DNA from: Chloroflexota bacterium
GTDB taxonomy: Bacteria; Chloroflexota; UBA11872
DNA: 64,000 nt
Assembly: GCA_022826485.1 (NCBI GenBank)
Contig: JAJDUU010000035.1
Coordinates: 145,689 to 209,688 of the forward strand
Direction of reading: 5' to 3'
In this document: one piece after another, positions 16,806 through 24,757 of the stretch
How the letters are laid out: each line of letters begins with the position of its first letter
Numbering within the stretch: position 1 is the first letter of the stretch
Made by a program: the position numbers and the translations under genes
The notes under the pieces: model-generated
What the model was told of the DNA's origin: nothing
What the model saw: only the letters and a program-made list of their open reading frames with translations
The model's database searches: none

Positions 16806-17795
16806 ATGAGTCTCTACCGCATCGATGACAATGCACTGAAGCCCGTGCCAGCTACGACGTTCCATGCAGAAGGCCTACAAGAGCGCCGAGATCTGCAACA
16901 ACTCATCATCAACCAGCCCGGCGCCCTCGGCAGCGACATGTTCATTATCACCGAGGAGTTCGAGAACTGGTCCGACAGCTATAGGCGGATCGATCTACTG
17001 GCCATTGATGAGGACGGAACCCTCGCCGTCGTCGAGCTTAAGCGCGACGAAAACCCCGGGCCGATGGAGCTCCAAGCGCTGCGATATGCGGCCATGGTCG
17101 CCAATATCACCTTCGAGCAGTTAGTGCACGCTCATCAGGACTTCGGCGACGCACAGGGTCTCGATGGCGACGCCTTAAGCCGAATCGACGAATTCCTCAG
17201 CGAAAAGGAAGTGAATCGCGACGACCTCCAGACTGCGAAGCCGCGAATCATTCTCGTCGCGCCTGACTTCCCCACCGAGCTTGCGACTAGCGTCCTTTGG
17301 CTAAACGACTCTGGCTTGGACATTCGCTGCGTGCGGCTGCTGCTCTATCGCGCAGGCGACACACTTTTTGTTGACACCGGCCAGGTGATCCCGCTGCCCG
17401 AGGCGGACGACTATCTCGTGCGCGTGCGCGAAAAGGCGGAAGAGGTCGAGAAAGTTACGCGCCGGCGTCGCCGGACATTGGCAGTCCTGGTCGATCACGG
17501 CGTCATTAGAGGCGGCGAGAAGATAAGGCCATACGCGCTGAACATGGGCGAGTTGGACAACTTCGACGTCAACGACCCCAAATGGCAGGCAGAAATCATT
17601 GCGGACCGACTGATTGGCTGGAACAAAAACCTGAACTGGAATGGCAAGGCGTATTCGTTGAGCAAGCTCACCTCGCTCCTCCGGGAACGGCACAACGTGC
17701 CGTTCCCAAATGGCGGTCCCTACTGGTATTGGTGCCTCGTCGAGCAACCGGAGAGTTCGCTCGCCGAACTCGCCAGTCCGTTGCGCGAGGACTAA
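16806..17795 (+). CDS. NucS/DUF91-like PD-(D/E)XK nuclease domain protein
   Basis: A 329-residue protein. The core at about residues 30-110 matches the NucS/DUF91 nuclease fold: RRIDLLAIDEDGTLAVVELK provides Asp63, Glu77 and Lys79 of the D...ExK motif, followed by Gln90 in ELQALRYAA. The middle region has a basic run VTRRRRRTLA and the last 100 residues are a separate alpha-beta domain of unknown type. NucS-type enzymes cut mismatched or branched DNA; other members appear in phage-defence contexts. This one has no visible partner and lies in a region of unrelated single genes. It has noticeably lower GC than the flanking genes, which may indicate transfer. Confidence 0.75.
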   Translation: MSLYRIDDNALKPVPATTFHAEGLQERRDLQQLIINQPGALGSDMFIITEEFENWSDSYRRIDLLAIDEDGTLAVVELKRDENPGPMELQALRYAAMVANITFEQLVHAHQDFGDAQGLDGDALSRIDEFLSEKEVNRDDLQTAKPRIILVAPDFPTELATSVLWLNDSGLDIRCVRLLLYRAGDTLFVDTGQVIPLPEADDYLVRVREKAEEVEKVTRRRRRTLAVLVDHGVIRGGEKIRPYALNMGELDNFDVNDPKWQAEIIADRLIGWNKNLNWNGKAYSLSKLTSLLRERHNVPFPNGGPYWYWCLVEQPESSLAELASPLRED

Positions 17796-17894
17796 GTTCC
17801 AGCACCACGGCTAACCGCTGCGCCACCTTGGCTTCTCCGACCGTCTCTTCTGCGTGTGCAGCGGAAGGAAGACGGGCGCCCACTAGGGGCACCC

Positions 17895-18500
17895 CTACGC
17901 CGAAGGTGCCGAGTCCCCCGCCAGCGCCTGCTCCAGCGCCTCCCGCTCGTCGGACGGCAAATCCAACTCCAGCGCCAACTCCCTGGCCGCGGGCGACATC
18001 TTGCGCCAGGTTTTTTGCACGATGTCGGCGATCTTTGCCTCCGGATACCGCGCGCGCAGGTCGGCGAACTGCGTTTCGAGGAAGACCAGGCAGAGCCCGT
18101 CCTCCAACGTTTGCGCTTCGGGGTCGCGCTTGAGGTTGTGCTTGCGCACCAGCTGTTGGACGCGCGCAATCGTGTCGCTGTCGTAGCCGGCCTCCTGCAA
18201 GACGCGGCCGACCTCGTCGGCGTGCATCGCCTGCAGCGCCGTGCGCCAGCGCAGATAGCCGCGCCGGCCGCTCGGATAGGCGTCGCGAGGAATGGTCCAG
18301 CGGCGGATATGGTGCGCGCGCGCCGCCAGCAGCAGCGCCTCGCCGGCGTCGGGGCGCAGGCGGCGGACCCAGGCCGAGAGCATGGCGGCGTGGGTGATCT
18401 CCTTGGGCCGGGGCTCGCCGTCCACGATCAGCGTGTGCGGATCGTCGGCGTTGGCCGCGTCGATGCGCCGGATGGCGTCGTCAAAGCGCTCGGTTTCCAC
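17895..18500 (-). CDS. DUF4202 domain-containing protein
   Basis: A 201-residue helical protein containing the family's patterns PHTLIVDGEPRPKEITHA, ARAHHIRRW (paired His), and YLRWRTALQ. The arrangement of His and Asp residues (HHIRRW, MHADEV, KHNLKRD, EDGLCLVFLE) resembles an HD-domain metal site, so a hydrolase role is possible, but the family has no established function. The start is GTG 18500. It is a lone gene facing the FAD oxidoreductase gene at 18638. Confidence 0.8.
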   Translation of the reverse strand: METERFDDAIRRIDAANADDPHTLIVDGEPRPKEITHAAMLSAWVRRLRPDAGEALLLAARAHHIRRWTIPRDAYPSGRRGYLRWRTALQAMHADEVGRVLQEAGYDSDTIARVQQLVRKHNLKRDPEAQTLEDGLCLVFLETQFADLRARYPEAKIADIVQKTWRKMSPAARELALELDLPSDEREALEQALAGDSAPSA

Positions 18501-18551
18501 GGTCGGATTCTCGCATGGATGGCGTTTGCGTCACCCATCCGGCATGCCCGA

Positions 18552-18594
18552 CCCCCTCATCCTAGCCTTCTCCCTCCAGGGGAGAAGGAACCGG
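18552..18594. repeat. Short stem-loop repeat (CATCCTAGCCTTC family)
   Basis: CCCCTCATCCTAGCCTTCTC continues into a complementary arm GGGGAGAAGG and AACCGG. It is the same unit as at 8568-8606. Confidence 0.65.
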
Positions 18595-18637
18595 ACCCGC
18601 GGGCCGTGGCGCGTCAGCTCGGGTATCGTGCCGCACG

Positions 18638-19729
18638 ATGAGCGAATCGGCGGCGGATGTGGTGATCTGCGGCGGCGGCGTGCTGGGCGCGGGCCTGGCC
18701 TATGAGCTGGCCGAACGCGGCGCGCGGCCGCTGCTGATCGAGTCTCGCGCCATCGCGTCGGGAGCCAGCGGCAAGGCGGCGGGTCTGCTCTCGCCGGCGT
18801 CGGACGCACGCGCCGTCGGGCCGCTCGGATCGCTCTGGCGGGCGAGCCTGGCGAGACATCACGAGCTTGCGGAGGAGCTCGTGGGCCTGGGCGCGCCGGG
18901 CTACGGGTTCGAGGAGAGCCCGTCGCTCCTGATTGCCGCCGACGTCGCCGAAGCGCGCACGCTGCGCCAGGCGGCGCCTGCCCAGTGGTTGGAGCCGGAC
19001 GAGGTGCGCGCCCGCTGCGCCTGGATCGACGGCCCCATCGAAGGCGGCCTGCTGCGCGAAGCGAGCGCCGCGATCGATCCCGCCGCCTTCACCCAGGCGC
19101 TGATCCACGCCTCGAAAGCCCGTGGCGCGCGCGTTGAGCATGGACGGGTGACCGGGCTGAGCCTGAATGGCCGAAGCATCGCCGGAGTGCAGGTGGATGG
19201 CCGGATCGTGCCCGCGAATTCAGTCGTCCTGGCCATGGGACCGTGGACGAGCGCGGCTGGCGAATGGATCGGGTGCCGCGTACCCGTCACGCCGCTGAAA
19301 GGCCAGATCCTGCGACTGCGCCTGCCGCCCGCGCAGGCCGAGACCCGGTTCTCCGACATGGATGGCAACTACATGGCGCGCAAGTCCGACGGTCTAGTCT
19401 ACGTCGGCACCACCGAAGAGCGAGTGGGGTTTGACGAGGCGCCAACCGATGCGGCCCGCCGCCAGATCCTGCGCCAGGCCGGGCGCTTCGTCTCCGCCGT
19501 GTCGCAGGCCGAGGTCGTGAAGCAGACGGCCTGCCTGCGTCCGCTCTCGCCCGACGGCCTGCCGATCCTGGGCGCCGCGCCGGGACTGTCAGGCGCGTTC
19601 ATCGCCACCGGACACGGACGCGCCGGCCTATTGCTCGCCCCCGGCAGCGCCGCCGCGTTGGCCGCTCACATCACCGGCGAGTCGCCCGCCGTCGACCTGA
19701 CGCCCTTCGACCCCGCGCGCTTCGGCTGA
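18638..19729 (+). CDS. FAD-dependent amino-acid oxidase family protein (DAO)
   Basis: A 363-residue flavoprotein of the D-amino-acid oxidase/ThiO/glycine oxidase family. The FAD-binding motif GGGVLG (residues 12-17) follows a beta strand and is paired with an acidic residue at the end of strand 2 (LLIES). SGASGKAAGLLSPA carries the usual glycine-rich flavin loop. The C-terminal half includes the typical RPLSPDGLPILGAAPG and ATGHGRAGLLLAPGSA motifs. It would oxidise an amine or amino acid to an imino product with release of peroxide, or feed a dehydrogenase chain. The substrate is not predictable; no thi genes are adjacent, so a glycine oxidase role is not specifically supported. Confidence 0.88.
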   Translation: MSESAADVVICGGGVLGAGLAYELAERGARPLLIESRAIASGASGKAAGLLSPASDARAVGPLGSLWRASLARHHELAEELVGLGAPGYGFEESPSLLIAADVAEARTLRQAAPAQWLEPDEVRARCAWIDGPIEGGLLREASAAIDPAAFTQALIHASKARGARVEHGRVTGLSLNGRSIAGVQVDGRIVPANSVVLAMGPWTSAAGEWIGCRVPVTPLKGQILRLRLPPAQAETRFSDMDGNYMARKSDGLVYVGTTEERVGFDEAPTDAARRQILRQAGRFVSAVSQAEVVKQTACLRPLSPDGLPILGAAPGLSGAFIATGHGRAGLLLAPGSAAALAAHITGESPAVDLTPFDPARFG

Positions 19730-19738
19730 CGCGCGCAT

Positions 19739-19769
19739 TCCCACGCTGCACGCAGCGCGGGCCACCGGA
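19739..19769. repeat. Palindromic repeat shared with 61302-61332
   Basis: TTCCCACGCTGCACGCAGCG and the following CGGGCCACCGG match, with about three differences, the reverse complement of 61302-61332. The core GCTGCACGCAGC is self-complementary. Confidence 0.6.
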
Positions 19770-19772
19770 CCC

Positions 19773-20033
19773 TTAGTCCAAGCCGAGGTTGCGTAGGCGT
19801 ACGTTGAGGTCGCCGCGGACGGCGTCGACGTACTCGGCGCCGGTGAAGCCGCGGTCGCTCCACAGACCGGCGCTAGCGCGGAGCGCCCGCAGCTTGTCCG
19901 TGATCGACATGGTTCCAAACGTGCGCCGCACAGCGCGCCGGATCAGTTCCGACCGCGAGGCGCCGGTGGCGCTGGCGGCAGCATCGAGGAGCGCGAGTTC
20001 CTGGTCGCCAAGGTAGACCTGTATTCGTTTCAC
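19773..20033 (-). CDS. Ribbon-helix-helix (CopG-like) protein, orphan antitoxin candidate
   Basis: An 86-residue protein with an N-terminal RHH DNA-binding fold: beta strand [10 protein letters not shown], helix [13 protein letters not shown], then [14 protein letters not shown]. The C-terminal tail (about residues 45-86) would be the toxin-binding part. The start is GTG 20033 with GGAG a few bases upstream. No toxin gene lies beside it: the next gene downstream is the convergent oxidase, and upstream is tRNA-Sec. It is either a solitary regulator or the remnant of a toxin-antitoxin pair. Confidence 0.75.
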   Translation of the reverse strand: MKRIQVYLGDQELALLDAAASATGASRSELIRRAVRRTFGTMSITDKLRALRASAGLWSDRGFTGAEYVDAVRGDLNVRLRNLGLD

Positions 20034-20088
20034 CGCGCTCCGATACCCCCCATGGCGTCAATCGACATTGGCCCACCACGACCCGCAC

Positions 20089-20186
20089 TGGCGGAGGTGC
20101 ATGGGAGTCGAACCCACCTAGGACGCTGACCAGCGCCCCACAACGGTTTTGAAGACCGCGAGAGCCACCCGGCCCCTTCCACCTCC
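20089..20186 (-). tRNA. selC: tRNA-Sec (anticodon TCA)
   Basis: Read from 20186 to 20089 this folds as a selenocysteine tRNA. The acceptor arm GGAGGTGG/GCACCTCC pairs at 7 of 8 positions; there is a D arm, an anticodon stem GCGGT/ACCGT with loop CTTCAAA (anticodon TCA, 20150-20152), a long variable arm (GGCGCTG pairing with CAGCGTC) and a T arm with loop TTCGACT. The discriminator is G and the CCA end is encoded (20089-20091). The ~95-base length before CCA and the long variable arm separate it from suppressor-like tRNAs. It implies that SelA, SelB and SelD are encoded elsewhere in the genome. No selenoprotein gene is recognised in this window. Confidence 0.93.
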
Positions 20187-20270
20187 ACCGCCACGCTAGC
20201 AGGTTCGCCGCTTACCATGACAAGCGGGCGAACGTGTTGGCTCCGAGAGTCCGGCACCGGAGGGAGGCCT

Positions 20271-20621
20271 ATGGCTCGTGACGCAACCGTCACGCTGTCG
20301 CAGACGGCGTATGACGCCCTGATTGCCCGAAATGAGGAGCTTGAGGACCGGCTGGCCGCGATTGAAGCGGACGATGGGAGCCGGATTCCTCATGCGGTGG
20401 CGCTCGCCATCATGCGCGGCGAGCGTCCACTGGCTGCCTTCCGGAACCATCGCGGCCTCACGCTGCGCGGCCTGGCCGAGCGGACGGGCATTGCCGCAAG
20501 CTACCTTTCCGAAATCGAACGCGGACATAGACCGGGCTCGGCGGCGGCGATGGCCCGCATCGCCGCCGCACTGGATACCACGGTCGACGTTCTGCTGAGT
20601 GACGTAAGCGAGGATTCCTAA
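20271..20621 (+). CDS. XRE-family transcriptional regulator
   Basis: A 116-residue protein. The N-terminal ~40 residues (VTLSQTAYDALIARNEELEDRLAAIEAD) form an antitoxin-like strand-helix segment, followed by a Cro/C1-type helix-turn-helix at about 60-110 (HRGLTLRGLAERTGIAASYLS with the marker EIERG). The start is ATG 20271, with GGAGG 5 bases upstream; the frame continues upstream but has no ribosome site. The stop TAA overlaps the ATG of the Mrr-like gene (TAATG), so the two are translationally coupled. It likely controls expression of the nuclease, as restriction controllers do. Confidence 0.85.
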   Translation: MARDATVTLSQTAYDALIARNEELEDRLAAIEADDGSRIPHAVALAIMRGERPLAAFRNHRGLTLRGLAERTGIAASYLSEIERGHRPGSAAAMARIAAALDTTVDVLLSDVSEDS

Positions 20622-21496
20622 TGGCTGAAATCACCCAGCGTCGAAATGGTGAGATGACCCAGGCTCTTTTCGGAGTCCTGCCAGATGCACCCGACGGGCT
20701 GCCAGCCCGGGAGGCCATCGACCGCGTGGAGAAGGTCCTCAAACCCACGCCATTCGAAGACAGCGAGTACCCGAACCGCCCAGGCGTGCGTCGTTTTCCG
20801 AACATTGTCCGCTTCGTGACCATTTGGCTGGTGAAGGCCGGATGGATGGTCAAGCGGCGGGGAAACTGGTCGGTAACTGAGGACGGGAAGAGCGCACTGG
20901 AGCAGTTTCCAGACCCCGAGGCGCTTTTCCGCGAGGCGAATCGGCTTTATCGGAAATGGCGTGCCGAGCAGCCCGACCCCGAGCCGGACGAGGCAGAGCC
21001 GAGTTCGGTGTCAATACTTGAGGAGGCTGAAGAAAACGCGTGGCGGGAGATCAAGGACTATCTCGCCGCAATGAACCCTTTCGATTTCCAGAGCCTTGTC
21101 GCCGGACTCCTGAAGGCCATGGGCTACCACGTCCAATGGGAGGCGCCCCCAGGTCCGGATCGGGGGATCGACATCGTGGCGTCTGCCGACCCTCTGGGAG
21201 CGGCGTCCTCCCGGCTCAAGATTCAGGTCAAGCGACGCGCAGACCGGATCAATGTTGATGGGCTTCGCGCGTTCCTGGCCGTGCTCGGCGACGACGACAT
21301 TGGCATTTTCGTGTCAGCGGGCGGGTTTACCCGCGACGCCGAGCAGGAAGCACGGACTCAAGAACGTCGCCGGATTACCCTTGTCGATGTTGATCGCCTC
21401 GTGAGCCTGTGGGTGGACAATTACGACCGGCTCGACGAAGGCGCGCAGCAACTCCTGCCGCTGCGGCCGGTTTTCTTCCTCGCGCCAGAGGTGTAG
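20621..21496 (+). CDS. Mrr-like restriction endonuclease
   Basis: A 291-residue protein with an N-terminal winged-helix Mrr_N domain (about residues 10-100, REAIDRVEKVL to LVKAGWMVKRRGNWSVTEDG), a linker, and a C-terminal Mrr catalytic PD-(D/E)XK domain. Visible catalytic residues are Asp in GPDRGIDIVA and the QVK triad in KIQVKRRA, preceded by DFQSLVAGLLKAMGYHVQ. Mrr-type enzymes cut DNA containing modified bases, i.e. act as type IV restriction systems. Translational coupling to the upstream XRE gene suggests that nuclease levels are controlled. The pair begins about 85 bases from tRNA-Sec, so insertion next to a tRNA is possible. Confidence 0.85.
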   Translation: MAEITQRRNGEMTQALFGVLPDAPDGLPAREAIDRVEKVLKPTPFEDSEYPNRPGVRRFPNIVRFVTIWLVKAGWMVKRRGNWSVTEDGKSALEQFPDPEALFREANRLYRKWRAEQPDPEPDEAEPSSVSILEEAEENAWREIKDYLAAMNPFDFQSLVAGLLKAMGYHVQWEAPPGPDRGIDIVASADPLGAASSRLKIQVKRRADRINVDGLRAFLAVLGDDDIGIFVSAGGFTRDAEQEARTQERRRITLVDVDRLVSLWVDNYDRLDEGAQQLLPLRPVFFLAPEV

Positions 21497-21629
21497 ATCG
21501 CTCTCCGTTGCTGTTGGACTGACCGCGTTGTGATCGATGGTTCACGCGGGGCGGCCGGTCGTTGGGCGGACAGACCGAACTAGGCGACCTCTGCGGTAGC
21601 TTGGAGGGACCCGCCACCGCGAACACCTG

Positions 21630-23075
21630 ATGACCCCCGACCGCCCGAACATCCTCTGGTACTGCACCGACCAGCAGCGGTTTGACACCGTTGGCGCGCT
21701 GGGGAATCCGCACGTTCGGACGCCGAATCTCGACCGCTTCGTGGGCCAATCGGTGGCGTTCACGCATGCCTACTGCCAGAGCCCGATCTGCACGCCCAGC
21801 CGCGCCAGCTTCCTTACCGGCATGTATCCCAGCCGGGTCCGCAATGCGCGCAATGGCAACGCGGTGGTGCCGCCGGAGACCGCTGAGCGACTGGTCACGC
21901 GGGCGCTGGCCGACGCCGGCTACGACGGCGGGCTGGTGGGCAAGCTGCACCTGGCCGGCGCGGCGACGGCGCAGGAGCCGCGCGTGGACGATGGCTACCG
22001 CGTCTTCGAGTACAGCCACGCCCCGCGCAACGACTGGCCGCCGGCCGAGCACGACTATGCCCGCTGGCTGCACGAGAAGGGCCATGATCCGGCGGAGCTG
22101 CTCAACGCGCCGGCGGGCTACGGCGGGCTGATTGCGCCCACGCCCGAGCGTGACAACGTGCCGCCGGAGCTGCACCAAACGACCTGGTGCACCGAGCGCG
22201 CCATCGACTTCATCAGCAGCGACCGTGACCCTGACACGCCGTGGTTCCTCTCGGTGAATCCCTACGACCCGCACCCGCCCTACAACCCGCCCTGGGAGTT
22301 CTACCGCCGCTACGATCCGTCGGCGCTGCCCGGACCGCTGTTTCGTGCGAGCGATCTCGAGACCCAGGGCCGCCTGACCCGCGCCGGCGTGGACTTCCAG
22401 AGCGAGTCGCAGCATCCCGACGACTTCCGCGCGCGCGAGGTCCAGGCCGCCTACTACGCCATGATCGAGCTGGTCGACGAGCAATTCGGGCGGCTGCTCG
22501 ACGCGCTGGAGACGGCGGGCCAGGCGGAGAACACCGTCGTCATCTTCACCAGCGATCACGGCGAGTCGGCGGGCGACCACGGGCTTACCCAGAAAGGCTG
22601 CCGCTTCTTCGACGGCCTCACGCGCGTGCCGCTCATCTGGCGCTGGCCGGGTCGCTTCGTCGCCGGGCTGCGCAGCGACGCGCTGGTGGAGCTCACGGAC
22701 ATTGCGCCCACTCTGCTGGAGATCGCGGGGCTGCCCGTGCCCGAGGAGACGCAGGGCCGCTCGCTGCTGCCGATCCTGCGCGGCGCGGCGCCGTCAGATG
22801 TGCATCGGGACTTCGTGCGCTGCGAGTACCTCGACGCGGTGGACTTTCCGGGCCACACCCGCGCCACGATGTATCGCAACCGCCGCTGGAAGCTGAACGT
22901 TTACCACAACCACGGGCTGGGCGAGCTCTACGACATGCAGGCCGATCCGCACGAGTTCGACAACCTGTGGGACAGCCCGGACCACCGCGACGTGCGCGAC
23001 GAGCTCGTGCAGGCCAGCTTCAACGCCACGGTCATGGCCCTCGATCCAGGACCACGAAGGACGTCGAGCTTCTAG
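21630..23075 (+). CDS. Sulfatase (type I, formylglycine-dependent)
   Basis: A 481-residue alkaline-phosphatase-superfamily enzyme. The family opening RPNILWYCTDQQRFDTVG provides the first metal Asp (about residue 14). The modification motif CTPSR is at 54-58, so Cys54 should be converted to formylglycine by a sulfatase-modifying enzyme. Later motifs VIFTSDHGES and TDIAPTLLEIAG supply the remaining metal and substrate ligands. No signal peptide is apparent, which suggests a cytosolic choline- or small-ester-type sulfatase, but I cannot name the substrate. The gene is followed, tail to tail with no gap, by a cupin gene. Confidence 0.9.
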   Translation: MTPDRPNILWYCTDQQRFDTVGALGNPHVRTPNLDRFVGQSVAFTHAYCQSPICTPSRASFLTGMYPSRVRNARNGNAVVPPETAERLVTRALADAGYDGGLVGKLHLAGAATAQEPRVDDGYRVFEYSHAPRNDWPPAEHDYARWLHEKGHDPAELLNAPAGYGGLIAPTPERDNVPPELHQTTWCTERAIDFISSDRDPDTPWFLSVNPYDPHPPYNPPWEFYRRYDPSALPGPLFRASDLETQGRLTRAGVDFQSESQHPDDFRAREVQAAYYAMIELVDEQFGRLLDALETAGQAENTVVIFTSDHGESAGDHGLTQKGCRFFDGLTRVPLIWRWPGRFVAGLRSDALVELTDIAPTLLEIAGLPVPEETQGRSLLPILRGAAPSDVHRDFVRCEYLDAVDFPGHTRATMYRNRRWKLNVYHNHGLGELYDMQADPHEFDNLWDSPDHRDVRDELVQASFNATVMALDPGPRRTSSF

Positions 23076-23405
23076 CTAGGGCCGCGGCGCCATGACCACC
23101 AGCAGCCGCGCGCGGTCGCCGGTCTCATTTGTCACGCCATGGTCGGAGCCGGCCGGCGCCCAGACGGCGTTTCCGGGACCTGCCGTCTGCCGCTCGCCGT
23201 CCACCTCGAACGTCGGCGTCCCGTCAATCACGTAGTAGACCTTGTCGGAGGCGGCGTGGGCGTGGACGCGCTGGGCCTGCCCCGGCTCCAGGCAGTAGAC
23301 ATCGCAGAACATCCGCTCCGACTCGAACAGGTTGTTCTTGGCCATCTTGGCGGCGGCAAAGTCGCTGTGGCGATCAACGTGGTGCACGTGCATGGCGTCT
23401 CCCAT
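23076..23405 (-). CDS. Small cupin-domain protein
   Basis: A 109-residue single cupin beta barrel. The two metal-binding cupin motifs are partly visible: motif 1 around VHAHAASDKVYYVIDG (His residues and acidic Asp/Tyr) and motif 2 near PAGSDHGVTNE (His). Such proteins are usually isomerases, oxygenases or binding modules of small metabolites. It is convergent with the sulfatase gene (stops adjacent) and precedes the M16 peptidase genes; no functional link can be shown. Confidence 0.82.
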   Translation of the reverse strand: MGDAMHVHHVDRHSDFAAAKMAKNNLFESERMFCDVYCLEPGQAQRVHAHAASDKVYYVIDGTPTFEVDGERQTAGPGNAVWAPAGSDHGVTNETGDRARLLVVMAPRP

Positions 23406-23455
23406 TCGGCGGGGTATCGAGCGGCAGCGTAGCGTCGGCGAAGCGTGCTCGCCGC

Positions 23456-24757
23456 CTAGGCCGGCAGCTCCGGTCCGGCGGTTACCAGGGTGTAGGCCTC
23501 GGGATCGAGCAGCCGCGCCGCCGCCTGCTGCACGTCGTCCACCGTCACCGCCTCGACGATGCCGGGATAGCGCTCGAGATAGTCGAGCCCCAGGCCGAAG
23601 TTCTCGATCGTCAGCAGCATGCCGGCGATGCCGCCGTTGCGCTCCAGCCGCAGCGGCAGCGAGCCGATCATGGCCTGCTTGGTCAGCCGCAGCTCCTCGT
23701 CGGTCGGCGGCTCGTCCATCAGGCGGCGCGCCTCGGCCAGCCCGCTGGTGACGGCCTTGGCGACGTTCACCGGGTTGACACCCGCGCGAATTGTCCAGGG
23801 CATGCGCGCGTGGGCCGCCTCGGCGTGGCTGGTGGCGTGATAGGCCAGCCCCTGGGCGTCCCGCACGTTGGCGCCGATGCGCCCGCCGAGCCCCAGTTGC
23901 CCCAGGATGTAGTTGCCAATCATGACCGGGAAATACGCGGCATCCAGCCGCCGGACGCCGGGCCAGCCGAGCGTGAACTCGGTCTGCGTCTTGCCCGCCA
24001 TGCTCAGGTCCTCGCGCACGCCGCCGCCCGTGGTCGCGGCGGTGTCGAATTCGCGGATGGCCTCGCGCTGACGCTGGGCTGTGCCCGAGCCCGATCCGCG
24101 CCAGTCCTCGAAGTAGCGCGCCGCCAGGTCGCGCACGGCGTCGGGCGTCACCGCGCCGACCACCGCCAGCACCAGCGATTTCGGGTCGTAGGACGCGGCG
24201 TGAAAGTCCCGCACGTCGTCCGGCGCGAGGGCGCGCATGGTCTCGGCATAGCCCTCGTCGGGGCGGCCGTAGGGATTGTCGCGGCCGAACAGCAACTCGC
24301 GGAAGCGGCGATCGGCCAGCGCGCCGGGGTTGTTCTCCACGTGCGCGATCCCGGTCAGCGCCTGGTCGCGCAGACGTTGGACCTCGTCGTCGGGGAAGGT
24401 GGCATTGCGCAGGCCGTCCGCGGCCAGGCGCAGCAGCACGTCCAGGTCCTCGGCCAGCGCGCGGCCGCTGAAGCTGCCGGACTCGATGCCGGCGCCGAAA
24501 TTGAGCGCCGCGCCCACGTCGTCGAGCTCGGCGCTGAAGTCCATGAAAGACCGCGTCGCCGTGCCCCGGTTGAGGCCGTCGGCGGTCAACCCCGCCAGGC
24601 CGCAGTCGGCCTCGGATTCCAGGATGGCCCCCGCCGCGTGCTGCGCGGCCACGGCCACCGACGGCGACGACGGGTTGGGATAGACCAGCAGCACGATGCC
24701 GTTGGCCAGGGTGGCCCGCGCCACCGTGTCGGGGCCGAGCGACCGACCGTCCGTCAC
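23456..24757 (-). CDS. M16 family peptidase, non-catalytic subunit
   Basis: A 433-residue member of the insulinase/processing-peptidase family. It has the two repeated ~200-residue alpha-beta halves but no HxxEH zinc motif: the expected site reads AGLAGLTADGL. It should be the structural partner of the active subunit encoded just upstream, as in bacterial and mitochondrial M16B heterodimers. The GTG start at 24757 overlaps the stop of the active subunit (GTGA), so the two are translationally coupled and probably made in equal amounts. The likely role is degradation or processing of peptides in the cytosol or envelope. Confidence 0.88.
   Translation of the reverse strand: MTDGRSLGPDTVARATLANGIVLLVYPNPSSPSVAVAAQHAAGAILESEADCGLAGLTADGLNRGTATRSFMDFSAELDDVGAALNFGAGIESGSFSGRALAEDLDVLLRLAADGLRNATFPDDEVQRLRDQALTGIAHVENNPGALADRRFRELLFGRDNPYGRPDEGYAETMRALAPDDVRDFHAASYDPKSLVLAVVGAVTPDAVRDLAARYFEDWRGSGSGTAQRQREAIREFDTAATTGGGVREDLSMAGKTQTEFTLGWPGVRRLDAAYFPVMIGNYILGQLGLGGRIGANVRDAQGLAYHATSHAEAAHARMPWTIRAGVNPVNVAKAVTSGLAEARRLMDEPPTDEELRLTKQAMIGSLPLRLERNGGIAGMLLTIENFGLGLDYLERYPGIVEAVTVDDVQQAAARLLDPEAYTLVTAGPELPA

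Noticed and set aside
20089..20186. A tRNA-Ser or suppressor tRNA instead of tRNA-Sec
   Set aside because: The anticodon is TCA, the variable arm is long and the acceptor/T arms match the selenocysteine type; a serine tRNA would have another anticodon and different length of the acceptor stem.
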